From Adineta ricciae (Eukaryota; Rotifera; Eurotatoria; Adinetida; Adinetidae), in assembly GCA_905250025.1 (NCBI GenBank), contig CAJNOJ010000036.1, positions 310,001 to 374,000 on the forward strand: a stretch of DNA of 64,000 nucleotides, in the 5' to 3' direction. The notes beneath the pieces were generated by a model. The model saw nothing but the letters and a program-made list of their open reading frames with translations, ran no database searches and was not told the DNA's origin. The translations under genes and the position numbers were made by a program. This document shows positions 44,811 through 57,088 of the stretch, piece after piece (position 1 is the stretch's first letter; every line of letters starts with the position of its first letter).

Positions 44811-46164
44811 ACGTATAGGTTGGAAAATTCCAAGGTAATACGTATATGTCTTGATTTTATGTGTTGATAACAACATTACTCATCGAACGTGATCCGGCGC
44901 TAGCTGAAGAAAAGAAAGCTGTTAAGAAATAAATAGGGAGAATCCATCCATAAGCAATGAGCCTGTGGAAAACGTATCCTATCGGGTCTGTGTGGATTTA
45001 AGATTTCATTTTAACGAAAAACATTTCGTGAAGCTCTTGGATTTGTTTGTGACGACGACCCAGCAGAGCATTCGACACAACGGCGTTTTCTTGAAAATGA
45101 TGGAATTATAATGGTGATGAAAATACGACAAAGTGAGTGACATAAATTAATTTTACCGATAAATATTAGGACACATGATATGGAAAGTGAAGATAAAAGA
45201 AGCTTTTTAAAATATTTCGACCGTCAGAAAACTACCCCCAATGTATTTGGGCAAAGTTTTGTACAATTTACATATGAATTTATATATCTATATGTCCTAT
45301 CTGAATCTGAATGAATGAATGAATTATATTTGACCACTATGCAGTTCATTAGTTTTCAGAGTGAAAAATTAAATATAAAGCCACATTTAAGATATTGTGT
45401 GGGACTTTTTCCAAGATGTGCACGCTCCTGTCGTTTGTCGACGGGTATTATTGGCTGTTGATCAACAGAAATTTCAATTATCTTTATCACCAATAGAGTA
45501 AAGCTGCGATGGAGGACGCTTCTCACCAGGTATTTGATCGACGCGTTCGCTGCTTTCTGCGCATTTATATATCTAAAAAATGAATGAAGTACAATGATAC
45601 TCAATCATTTAATTAAATATTAATTACCCCATAAGTATTATTCTTGAAGAATGAGTCTAAGTGCGTCACCTATATATATGGAAGAAAACTCTGTCGTGTT
45701 TTACTCAATTCTCTACTCACCTGGAATATTCCCGCTGCTTAAAATTTACCCACAAAGTGCACAGTCTACTACATTGCGTTGAGTATCGTTACTCGTATTA
45801 ACGTCTGTCGTGCTGAAAGTAAGTTGTTTCATATTGAAAACAGATCGCATAGAAAGTTCATTTTATGGTTGTCGGCAAACAAAAAAGATTGCAATTTATT
45901 TCTTTGCGTCAGGTGACTCGCTCTCTTTTCTACTTCTCGACACAATTTTACATTGAATCCCTTTAGTGGGTTTTTCCCAGTCCATGTCTTTTAAACGCTT
46001 ATGTTTATCTTATTATCACTGGCAATGTTCTATCATTCCTACCTTTTTTGCGTCGACTGCGATGCATACCTTATATTTATATTTCAGATTTAAAAAACTT
46101 TCTCATCTTGTTCATAAATATACAACCAGTGGGTTTTTTCCAAGCTACACTTGTTGTATTTCAT
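44811..46164. other. Intergenic with possible gene remnants
   Basis: Two short coding-like stretches survive. On the plus strand at about 45019-45133 one frame reads ALGFVCDDDPAEHSTQRRF and then a good donor (GTGAGT). On the minus strand at about 45480-45572 an exon-like piece follows a T-rich acceptor. Neither can be joined into a gene, and I recognise no family. Confidence 0.3.
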
Positions 46165-46889
46165 ATGATGTCATTGACACAATTGATTGCACTGACTCAA
46201 ACATTGCCAATTAATGATAATTCAGAAGCAGTGTGTAAGAGCAGCAATCCCGTCGTACAAAATGACGAGCAACTTTCTAACAAAACTATTTCGATTCATA
46301 GTAATGGTACGAACAGATAGTTTTAGTATGAGATAGAAAATAGATGTCATTTAGGACTAATCTGAAATTTCACTAAGATCGTCTGACATTTTTTATTATT
46401 CTATTTCTAGTACGGCCTGGTAGTATTGTAATAATTTGGTTAGGCGAACAAATTTCGTCATTAAGAACCATCCTCGAAGCCCATCTAACTGCAGAAGATG
46501 TGACTTTATTATCTTATTCTATGCCTGAACAGTTGTGGCACTGGCTGAAAATGAATCCATCAGTAACATTAGCTTCGCTAACAATTGAAGTGAAGACCAA
46601 CTTGCAAGAAGTCGTGAAGCATAGTCATTCGTACAGAAATGTTCGTTCAATCGTAGTTCGATGTACAAACAACGATCTATTGAGAACGCAACGTTTCGCT
46701 AGATCGTACGCGAAAATCGATGGCGTGTTTGCTGATGACACCCGACTGTTAATCAAAATATCCATCGACATTGCGCTCTTTTCAGAGGAGTTAGGTGATC
46801 AGAAAAGGGAAGACGAAAACAACGAATTAGAGGCACAAATACATTATGCCCGTGCACTCAGATTCTGCGCGTTCGCGAGAGAACTTTAG
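46165..46889 (+). CDS. Alpha/beta-domain protein, function unknown
   Basis: Two exons (46165-46306, 46411-46889; 104-base intron) give 206 residues. After a polar N-terminus comes the pattern strand SIVIIWLG, helix, strand ASLTIEV, helix, then strand NVRSIVVRCTNND. This matches the N-terminal domain of the ADP-ribosyltransferase gene and of both TRAF-like genes. It ends with a short acidic helix and carries no RING, MATH or transferase domain. It sits between the two TRAF-like genes on the same strand. It could be a truncated paralogue that lost its effector part. The start is the first of two adjacent ATGs. Confidence 0.55.
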
Positions 46890-47591
46890 AAAGAAGGAAG
46901 AACGTGAGCTCGCGTACAAGTAGCCGCGAAAAATGGATATATAGTCTAGACCGAGTTTTAGTGGTTAGATGGTTTTACTATCATTCTTCTGTGTGAGTCC
47001 ATGCACTATATAACTTTTTTTTGTTAGCGTCATATATATTAATCATATTTTCATTTTGCTCTCCTCACCACTTATTTTAACCCCGACTAGAATCAAGAAA
47101 ATCTCAGTCGCCCGTATATACATCTAGTCGATTCGCTTCTCCCTGCACTCAGTATCTAACCATTACGCAAAACAAATCTGCTACATTTTAAATACCATGG
47201 AGAGCCATGAATAGATCATAGGCGTCGACCGACCGAAAAGGTTTCTACTACTGCTTGTTCGCTTCTTTTTTTAAACAACTTATATACGTTGGATTTAATG
47301 CACCGTTCGTTTCTCCTGCTTCAGTTTTTTCTTATCTTGTACATGTAACGGTTAGGAATCTAAGCGGATATCCAACTGAAGAAATCTATAATACTTTTTA
47401 AAAATTGTATAATTAAGCACCGCTTTTGGTTATTCAATTCTTTATGAATTTGCTTGGATTTATATTTATCCACAAAAGAAGTTACATTAACCTCACAATA
47501 AACTAAATACATTTTTATTTTAGTATTGTTATATTACGTCGAATTCTATCATATTATAGAAATAGCTTTCATTCTAAAGCTAAATTGAATC
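46890..47591. other. Intergenic, no gene recognised
   Basis: AT-rich spacer upstream of the second TRAF-like gene. Confidence 0.45.
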
Positions 47592-49506
47592 ATGACTACT
47601 TCAGCTTCCCGTGGTGAAGTGAAAGAAGTGCTTGTTTATTGGCCAAAATCAGCAGCACAACGTGTATCAGCTGGAAATGTCATTTGGTTTATGCAACTAA
47701 CGAATTTAATAAGTTATGTATACGAAAAGTGCACGAAAACGGATACACTTGACATTCATTTACCCGGTGAATATTACGATCGACTGGTACAAAATGACAT
47801 ATGCCGCTTAAGTCAAGTTCGTTGCATTCATTTATATTACGATGATACTAGAAGTTTAACCGATTGTCAAGTTCCTTCAAAAGCTATACCTGGCAAATTA
47901 AAGCTTCACCATGAACGAGACTTGGAGAAACACTTGTCCAATGCTCAAACAAGCTTAGCGGTTGACCCGTCACGTTCGATTGATCGTAGACTAATACACG
48001 ATGTTACAGCTGCTGCTATGGAACGAATCGGTGCTAAGCGTCCAGATACTCCTGATTGTGACTTTCCAACAGCTAAACGAGTTCCTGGTGCATCTCAACG
48101 AGAAGATACCGCAAACGTCGATGAAGGATCGATTTGTGCATATTGTAAGTTGAAGGTTCAGGAACTACGCCCACTTTCCTGTGGCCATCATTTTTGTAAA
48201 TTATGTGTTAATAGTCAAAGCAGGTAGTGTTGTTATCTTTTATTGTACTAATAATAAAATCTTGTTTTCTCTGTTCTAGATGTTTGAAATGTCCTACAGC
48301 GCCGACCAGACAACAAGTATAGCGATTAAACATTTCTTTTCGAGACAATATTGATCTCCTCGTTTAGGCCCGATCAAATCAAACTTGCCTTAGTCAAACA
48401 GGAACAGTGTCTAAAATCTCAGTTATCGATCAACCGACCGCGCCATTGAATCTCAGTCGAGTACACGGAATTTTTATTTTTTTATTTTGCATAATAATGT
48501 TATTGCTTAGAATCAGCTCGATCGAAATCGCACGATTGCTTCTATCTACAACAATGGAGTAAGGAAAAAGTTGATGATGTTTTTAAATATAAACGAATGC
48601 GAACTTTTAGCCTAGTCAGATGATAATAGATCGCCTGTCTTCTAGCTCAATTTTGACGTCAAGCGTTCGATTATTGAACACTTATAACACTATCAAACGC
48701 AAATATGAACTCATCGAACTCCAACAAGAAATAGCTCGCTTAGATAACCTTATCGAACGCAAACGCGCACAATTAACCTACGATGCTATCATAAAAATGA
48801 TTAGTGCTCAAGATAAGTTAGCTCAGGATATTTCATTTATCAAAAAAGCATTAGAAAATCGATGCCCTATTTCTGTTGATGGCTCGTATGTTTGGAAAAT
48901 TACTGGCTGGAATGAAAAGAGTAGTATGTATGTCTTGAGGATATGCTTATTTTTCTTTTCGTTTGTTTAGGAAATGCCTTGGTGAATGGACAAGAGTCAA
49001 TCAGATCTCCTCTATTTTGCTCATCTGCAGCTGGTTATAAAATGTGCTTAATGTTACATTTCAATGCCGACATCTCTCCACGTGGTGCAAATATGTCTCT
49101 ATACCTAGTCTTAATACAAGGTGAATATGATGCCATCCTTCACTGGCCATTTAAATATCGAGTTACGTTTTCGGTTTTTGATGGAACATCATTTGAAAAC
49201 GCATCGTCAAAATCAGTCTGGCCTGATACTGCATCAAATGGCTCCCAACGTCCATCAACTAGTTCGAACATTGTCTGTGGCATTTCAAACTTCCTGCCTC
49301 TTCGTTTACTTGAACAAGACGGCAATCAATACGTCCGCGACGATACGATGTTTATCAAAGTTTTCGTCGATTTTATTACTGAACCTCCAAGTGCTATATC
49401 ATACATTGCTTGTAGCACGGCCATGCAACCGGATGACGGGAACTGCGCCGATAGCGATGGTTCCAATATGGATGCCTTGGCTTCTATTAATAGTATTCAA
49501 CCGTAG
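47592..49506 (+). CDS. TRAF-like protein: alpha/beta N-terminus, RING, coiled coil, MATH
   Basis: Six exons (47592-48223, 48280-48316, 48368-48460, 48511-48558, 48611-48923, 48971-49506; introns 47-56 bases) give 552 residues. The N-terminal ~100 residues hold strands EVLVYWP, TLDIHLP and VRCIHLYYDD, like the first TRAF-like gene. A RING finger follows at ~182-217 (CAYC ... CGHHFCKLC ... CLKC). A coiled coil is predicted from heptads at ~300-350 (KRKYELIELQQEIARLDNLI), then MATH from ~360 (GSYVWKITG, GYKMCLMLHFN, IQGEYDAILHWPF). Unlike its neighbour it has a coiled coil but no TRAF zinc finger. It is presumably a ubiquitin ligase adaptor in receptor signalling. The target is unknown. Confidence 0.84.
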
Positions 49507-49535
49507 ACTGCTATCAAATCATGCTACGAATCCAT

Positions 49536-49616
49536 GGAAAAAGTTATACACAAAGCATTTAAATTTGATCGAAAAAAAAGCGATAAAATTTAAGTGCTTT
49601 GTGTATAACTTTTTCC
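49536..49616. repeat. Long near-perfect hairpin (31-bp arms) in the 3' region of the TRAF-like gene
   Basis: The arms 49536-49566 and 49586-49616 are inverted copies that differ at one base, which would still pair as G-U in RNA. The 19-base loop (49567-49585) holds a further inner ATCG/CGAT pairing around an A-rich turn. It starts 29 bases after the stop codon, so it would be transcribed in the 3'-UTR. It could be a tiny palindromic repeat, a precursor of small RNA, or an mRNA stability element. Confidence 0.7.
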
Positions 49617-50211
49617 CAATTGACCGGTGAATGCAATACTTTTTGGATTTCTTGAGTCATTGAATGTTTAACCTATCAGTTCGACCATTAGAAGACAACA
49701 TACACCTCAATAGATTTATAGTTGAAACGCTGATAGGAATTTTCTCTAATCACAACGACACCATTTTATTTTAATTATCGAGTTTTTCAATGATATTTTT
49801 TATTCATATCTTAAGACCTTTTTTTTCTGCGAATGCAGTTTTTTTTTACCCCTTGCTTTTCGTTCTTTTTTTGTACGTTTTTATCGAAAGGCATACGAAA
49901 AAGTGTATCAAGGATAATATTTTTGTTTGCATAATAAACAATTCAATGACCCACTCCATTGCGATCTCATCAAAACGATCACTCTATTCTTCTTTCAGAC
50001 AAGAATGTCTTTCTATCCATCGCTATTATTCTTAGTCTATTTGTCGACCGACAAACCGTTCAATTATCGCGTTTAGTTCAATATCAACAAATATTTATTG
50101 TCGCAAACGTGTTAATTACATATAGAGACAATCACCTCGAATTTCTCATATTCACAAATCACATCAAAAATATTTTTTGTAATTTATTATTTATATACAC
50201 GATCGAACAGT
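49617..50211. other. Convergent intergenic region
   Basis: Between the TRAF-like gene (+) and the receptor gene (-). AT-rich, no gene recognised. Confidence 0.45.
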
Positions 50212-51805
50212 TTAGTTTGGGGTATTTTCGATATCACGGTAGTCATCCACTTTGGGAAGAATTTTCACGAAAACTTTTTCAGTATCTGGTGACTTGAGAA
50301 TATGATTACGTTCAACATGTGAATTGTCGGATGTTGATCCGGAATCGAGCTGTTGTTTCACTCGTCTCGACTTATGAAATGTTGTCAATCTCACTGTTGT
50401 TGTTCTCGATTGGCGAAATTTCGAGTCTGTTGAACGATGTAAACACAGATCTCGTAGTAAATCACGCAACTCGTCACGAAAGTTCGTCGCCGAAAAGCAA
50501 TATAAGAAAAAGTTGATTGCATGGGATGTAAACTGTACACTTCCAAGACAGATTTGTACCATATGACGAAAAGCACGGGAATTCTTATTCGCTGGCATTC
50601 GATGACGAAAGAAAACAAAGTAGATACACGACGGTAATGTCAAGATTACAAATGCAAATGTGACTAACATTAGCATAATCGATAGTTGTCGATGTCGCGA
50701 TGCACCCGAAAAAACACCTTTCGACGAGCCGTTTGCCGCTCGTCTTATCGTACGAATACGTGCCGAACGTATAGTGGCATGTATAATATAAGTATTGCAA
50801 GAGAGCATGATAATAAATGGGCAAAGATTGTAGACCACCAGATGTACACGTTCCCATTGTGGATATATGTAGAATTTGTTCGAACGAGTTCGATAGCATC
50901 GGATTGTATTTTCCGGAGGGCCAGTGCGAAAACCGTTGACAAAGAGAATATGCGAATTCAAAAGTAAACAAATGATGGCTAGAAATGCGATATGATATTT
51001 AGTTCGTGCTAACTTGCCATATTTGTGTTTCCAGGTAAGGAAGTATAGGCTCAAACAGCGATCTATAAATTAAAAAAAGCAATTTCTCAAATTAGTATCA
51101 TACGGAAACTCTTTTCATCAAGGAAATAAGATCTTAAGGATTATCACCACAAAGAAGATATGCTGAAAATAGAGATTGTCATATAACAGACGAGTAGACA
51201 TCGGCTGCCTCAAGTTCGCGTTTTCGGTAAAATCTCTTCTTAAAATATGCGTTTCTTACTTTAATCATACTAATTAAATTTTTGACAAGGTCCTATCAAT
51301 TTGACACCATTTGGGCTTTCTGAGTGAAAAGCTTCTGAATGAAAAATTTACCTAAACTAACAGCTGTTAAACACCAACTTGACAATTGTAAGCCAACAAA
51401 TGTCAAATACGACATCACTCGACAATGTACCAGAGATTTCTCTTCTAAATTTGTACCATTCGAGCTAATAGTAAACTTGTAGAAATTATTTAAATTCCAA
51501 CCATATAACGAAATAATATCACAAACGCTAACCGCAATTAAATATCTCATTGTGACGAACCGTCTTAAGTTTCTCCGGCAAAGAACAATTATCGTTAGGA
51601 AATTTCCTAATGTACCAATAATCACGAGTATAAGAGCATAGAAACTTAAGCAGCGTATAACAATTCGATAGAACGATGAATAATCTCTCGACGTTGGGAT
51701 GTTGCTTGTGTTGAGCGTGAGATCTTTTTCGAAGAGGTAGTCCATACTGGTTACTTGAAATATTGGAGGTAAGAATAATGCCGAGTCGCTTGTTGATGTA
51801 TTCAT
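50212..51805 (-). CDS. Rhodopsin-like seven-transmembrane receptor (peptide-type)
   Basis: Two exons (51352-51805, 50212-51062) with a long 289-base intron exactly inside the DRY region give 434 residues. The N-terminus has several N-glycosylation sites. TM1 has GTLGNFLTIIVL, TM2 YLIAVSVCDII with the conserved Asp, and a Cys (VHCRVM) precedes TM3. The end of TM3 is DRC instead of DRY. TM7 reads HAINFFLYCFSATNFRDELRDLL, where the NPxxY Pro is replaced (NFFLY). The tail is long, basic and Ser-rich. The start was chosen at the ATG 20 residues before the first glycosylation-rich segment. A longer upstream frame would add a stray hydrophobic stretch. The ligand is unknown. Confidence 0.86.
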
Positions 51806-54800
51806 ATTACTAATTTTTTTAAGCAAATAGCTTTGATGGAAAGCGTGACAGATGTTAAAAGAAATTGGAATATGATCTATGTTAGAAAGAAATGAGAACG
51901 AGAAAAAAAGCAATACATTGATAAGAATATCAAAAGCGATAGAGATGAAAAGCTTTTTTTGTTTTCTTTCACATTGAAAACAATCTCGATCTGATCGATT
52001 CGACAAAGACATTTCTTCTCTCTTCCCTACGAGGAACGCATCTCTTCTATTTATCAATTACACTTTCAACCCGCGTTTTCTTACTTCTTTTGTAACAGAT
52101 ATTTTTTGACTTGCTCGAGTTACTTTATATTCAACACCAAACAACACGATTTTCTCTCCGTGTCTATCTACTTACACCTTTGAGCTTTTAATATGAGTGA
52201 CTTTTTTGTTTATCTGCTCAAAAAAACATGATAGATAATCATCTCCTTTTGCTTTTGTACTACACTGATTAACTTGTTTCATACAGAAAATAGTGGAAAT
52301 TTTAATTACATCAGTAACAACATTGAATGAAACAAACGTTCTACTACATTCTGCTTTTGAAAAACATCTGATTAAGGATGCGACGCGACGTGCTAGATTC
52401 CGCACCAGAAACTACACAAATGAATTTTTTACAATACAATGCATTGCTAATTTTGAAACGACGAAATGAGAAAAGATGAGCATGTTTGAAACAAAACTAA
52501 ATAAATACTATCTTTTCTCCTACAAAACTGCCGGGGAGAAAAACAAGCTGTGTCCTCTCACGCTCCCGGTTTAATATGAATTAATTTAAGATATTTAAAT
52601 TTATCTTGTACTCATTCAGGTATTAGACAGTATTTCGCTGCGCTCTAAAGAAAGCAATTCAAAATCCATAGAGTACACTTTCCAATACGCGTTGAACTGT
52701 GAATGAGTATTGTATTAGAAGGACAGTGAAAGACATTGCTTGAGGTTCTCTAATATCTACGGAAATCCAAAAGAAGGTGGTACTAAAATTTGTATCAGAC
52801 AAAGATATAATATTCACTTAATCGTTAACCCGTGAAACATTTATTTCTGTATAATCCGATGAAGAAAAAGCGACACTGAACGTCGCGTTTTTAATTAAAT
52901 ATTCCCAAAAAGTGAGGGTGTCACGAAACGTTTGTCTCACTAGTTATTCATTCCTATTGATCAATGCACGTCTCTCGGAGGCATCGATCAATGCAATTTC
53001 TCTTCAACATAATGTCACTTGACGAACGTCTTTTTCATCGATAACTATATCTTCAGATAGAAATGTTAATAATATTTCTTATATATCATCAAATAAACAT
53101 TTCATCGATTCTCTAATGTGACTGTTCTTTTGTTTAGAGTTGTAAAGATAACGAGTTTATGGATGACATTCTTACCCGCTGTTTTTTGTCACTAACGATC
53201 CTCTGATATGAGTGATTACGATTGCCAGTAGGTATTCTTGTGACTAATGAGGACAGAAATATATTTATGAAAAAATGGTCGGCGGCAATTGTGAAGTTTT
53301 CTTAAACTTGTTGATCTGTCAAAGTAAATGATAATTCGATCGAGTAAATCTAACTAGAAATGTCACAATATTAGATCGACAAAACAACTTATGTCTTTTC
53401 GAAATAATTGAACCCTCTTTCTTGATAACTTACTTCGATTGTACGTTATAATCACACTTATTTAATTGAAGTGCCAGATGAGATTGACATTTATGATTGC
53501 ACACCACACACACGAAGCCGAAATGAGACATTCCTATCAATCCGTCATACCTCAAAATATTAATATTCTTTCAAAAATAAGCATACACTTGCTTACATCA
53601 GTTGGTTGTGTTGATGACTTCTATCGCAAACATATCTTCATTGCAGTAGATAAGAAGATCACAATATAGAGTGTACGTGGTAATCCATAGAAAAAGAGAA
53701 CGGTGCCATCTGTTTCCCTTTATTCATTCTATTTATTGACGTAAACAACATTAGTTTGTGATAGCTTAGCGTGTAGAAATAATCATATAATTGTTAGGTA
53801 AGCATAACCAGATCGAGCGAAAACTAATTCTTTCAGACATCTTCCGATTGCTTGCAAAGAAAAAATTTGTCTAACAAGTATCTTGTTTTGATGAAAAAAT
53901 GCGATGAAAGCCGAGCTTATTGCACAACAGGATGCCGTGCTGAAAAATGTTCCTGTTTTATTAATAAAAAAGAATTACTATATGGGTATAAATTTGCTAA
54001 ATTGTCGTGACTATTCGCTGATTAAAGTAACATCATCAAATTGATTCAAAGCAAAAACAATACTATTAATCTTTTTCACTATTGATAGCAAATAGAGTGC
54101 TATTGAAGGAAAACAACATTTATCAATGAAAACAACGAACAAAGTCGCTTTCATTTGACGCTACTACAAAAGATGAACAAAACATGTGTCATTTCATAAA
54201 TCATCTTTGTTTTATATAGCTACTAGTTTTCCAAAGATAGACTCACTGTAGAGCAGGAACTATTACTCGACAAGTTTTGGAGATGAGAGCAATAAAGAAT
54301 GTACTCGAGTCTCGGCGTTGCTACACGCTAACATTTTGACATAAATGAGAGTTCTTCAGGTTGAACGTTGGCGAAAGAAGTACATACGTTCGTCATTTGA
54401 TGTTGAAGATTAGTATGATATTCATTACGGGCGTGTTTGAAAGGGATCGAAATAGATATGGAATGAATAGAAATACGATTCATCTGCTGATTGACAGCCA
54501 TCAAGGCTGTCGAGAGAAGTATTTCGATTGATGATTTTTGTCTTATTGCATGGCATCGTAGAACAATGAAGATAGATAAAAAGTCGAATAGTCATCGATT
54601 CTTCATTGTTTTGGAGATAGTAATTAATTTGATAATCTGCCGACATCTATGTACATTCGCATGGAAAGTACACAGTGACGGTGTGATATGCAAATTTGAC
54701 AATGCTATATGATATACAGATTGAAGTTGTTCACAATCAGCAAATGAAAATTGAAGAGGTTTATCTATTTCGAGTGAATGTACAAATCAATGGAATGTTT

Positions 54801-55064
54801 CAAGTATCTTTCAATGTCTGCTGTTAAAGATTTAAATAATGAAGATGTTACGTCTTTTTGGCAGAATAGTATTGCCGTTCGGATCGTCTTTTCATTCTCA
54901 TAAAATAGAATATTTTCTTTTCTTTACCTTAGGTCTTCTATATTTTCTTTTACAATGTCAAAAGAACAAACACACACATACTCAAATCTGTTTCTTGTAG
55001 CGACCAAGACGCAGATCGAACTGTACTATACTGCTTTTTTTTATTTTAATCAAGTCTGTTTCTG
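51806..55064. other. Long AT-rich intergenic region, no gene recognised
   Basis: Over 3 kb without a recognisable exon, motif or repeat structure. Short open frames on both strands do not share splice patterns. May contain regulatory DNA or non-coding RNA that cannot be identified by eye. Confidence 0.55.
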
Positions 55065-57088
55065 TTAATTAAATCTCAATTCATTGTAAAAATTAAGAGC
55101 ACCAACAATACTTGTTTGATACATAGTTATCGTTCGTACGACTCCGTGCCGTTCGGCACGTTCAAAATTAGCTTTTGCTCCTTCGTAATACGGCCCATCG
55201 GAAAGAACAAACGATGTCAGATGTGTACAACGTATGCTACAATTAGTAAACAGAAGTATTTCAGATGGAACATTCTCTAACAATCTAATTACCGAAGATG
55301 ATCGATAAACTTTGAAGAATTTTCACTTAATCGTAATGTTTCAGGATCCCATTGAATTTCAAGACGTCGTAAATGTGGACAATTCACTGCACAAGATTCT
55401 AATATTTGATCGATATGAATACGACGTGTTACTTGCTTGAACCAACTATGAGCTGTACCGATGATTAATATCCTTCGTGATGAAAATGAAGAAAAAACAC
55501 AATCATTTTCGTTCACACCGTATCTCTCTCACTTAATTCGACGAAGAAATCGAATAGCGTCAGTCCAAAATTGTTCATTGATGCCAACATTGCCGGTGTA
55601 ACTCAACGCTTCTAGTCTGTTAGATATATTCGTGTATGATGTTAAAAATCGGTGAACACTTTCAAGACTTAAATTAACGGTATTGCTAAAATCAAGTGCA
55701 CGACAAGTATTCAATACACCACGAGTGATCAATAGATCCAACACCTAGAATGAAACACGTCATTTTCTGTTAAAAATCAAGCATGTGATTTTACTTCATC
55801 GGTAAAACCATCACAGTAAGGAACAGCCAGATAAGTTAGATTCGGTACTGATGAAAAGAAATGTAGAAGAGCTTGTTCGTTTAGATCTGTTGATGATATA
55901 TCTAATTCTGTAAGCTGTGTTGTTGACCAATTCACAGCCATTATGGGCTCATCTTGAATGCCTATAAATATTAATTAAGATGATATAGTGATATATTTCA
56001 TAGCATCAATTAAGCTCTGTCTCTTATTGACGGAACTCTTTGGAAATTGTCTTTCTTATGTATATATTTATTTACCAGTATTCTGTAGCAATAAACAGGT
56101 TAATTTTCGACATCGATTCATTAAGTTTTTAAAACTTGTTCCAATTACTTTGGTACAAAAATTTAAAGCAAGACACTCAAGATGTATACAGCCGGATGCT
56201 ATTGCTTCAATATGATTATCATCAACGAAAGCAACACCATAAAGATTAATAATACGTAAATTCGGCGCATTTGCTTTAATTTTACTAATATTGATTGTTT
56301 CATAGTTATCGGTTTCTTCGGGCGCTGTTGTTGACGTCAGTGAAGATTTTTCAAGTGTACCAACAATATGTAACGTATGTAATGATGACAGAAATGAGTA
56401 GATTCGCCGCATGAAACCTTCGAGAAAGATAACTTCCGATAAACAGATACATAATCGCTTAAGGTTACAAGGAAACTCATTTAGATCACTGAAATCATGC
56501 AGTTGCATTGCAGAAGAAAAATCTAATGTTAAATATTCTAAATTTGGACAACGATTTGCCAATTCACGTAAGACTTCAGTTGTAATCAATTCAATCGGTA
56601 GGTCAATGTAGAGTAGTGACAGATTAAAACGCGTAGCAATCGCATGAAGAAATATATCTAAACGACGAACATGGACAGCACCTGAATTACCATTACTCGA
56701 GTCAGGTCGTAAGTAAAGACGTTGCCATAAATTTGAATGATGGGAAACAAGTTGATGCCATCGATGGCAGACATGTGTGCAATGAATAAGATCTAATGGT
56801 GTTAAATAGGAAAACACAGCTAATAAGATGTTATCGGGTAGAAAACGAAGAGAATTCAGCTAAAAATAAACGCTGTGATCAAATATCCAATTGTTTACTT
56901 ATCAAAAGATAACTTACTCGACTTGAACGGTATTGCCGGTGTAGATCTTCTTGTCCGAAATTGTTGAAGCCATTGATTTCTAGATCCTGATGATCGTCAT
57001 TCATCGATGTCATCGTACTACTGACGCGGCTCGATCTGTGAGCATTAGTTCCCTGAGCGAACATGGATAACGTTTGTCTGTTATCCAT
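55065..57088 (-). CDS. F-box/leucine-rich repeat protein (FBXL type)
   Basis: Six exons (56918-57088, 56076-56859, 55795-55961, 55533-55744, 55293-55472, 55065-55236; introns 50-60 bases plus one of 114) give 561 residues. An F-box lies at residues ~62-100 (LPDNILLAVFSYLTPLDLIH ... WHQLVSHHSNLWQ). Cysteine-containing leucine-rich repeats follow (NLEYLTLDFSS, NLRIINLYGVAFVDDN, HLECLALNFCTK, LTELDISSTDLN), the AMN1/FBXL pattern. FBXL proteins present substrates to SCF ubiquitin ligases. The N-terminal 57 residues are polar and lie in one exon. The substrate is unknown. Confidence 0.86.
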
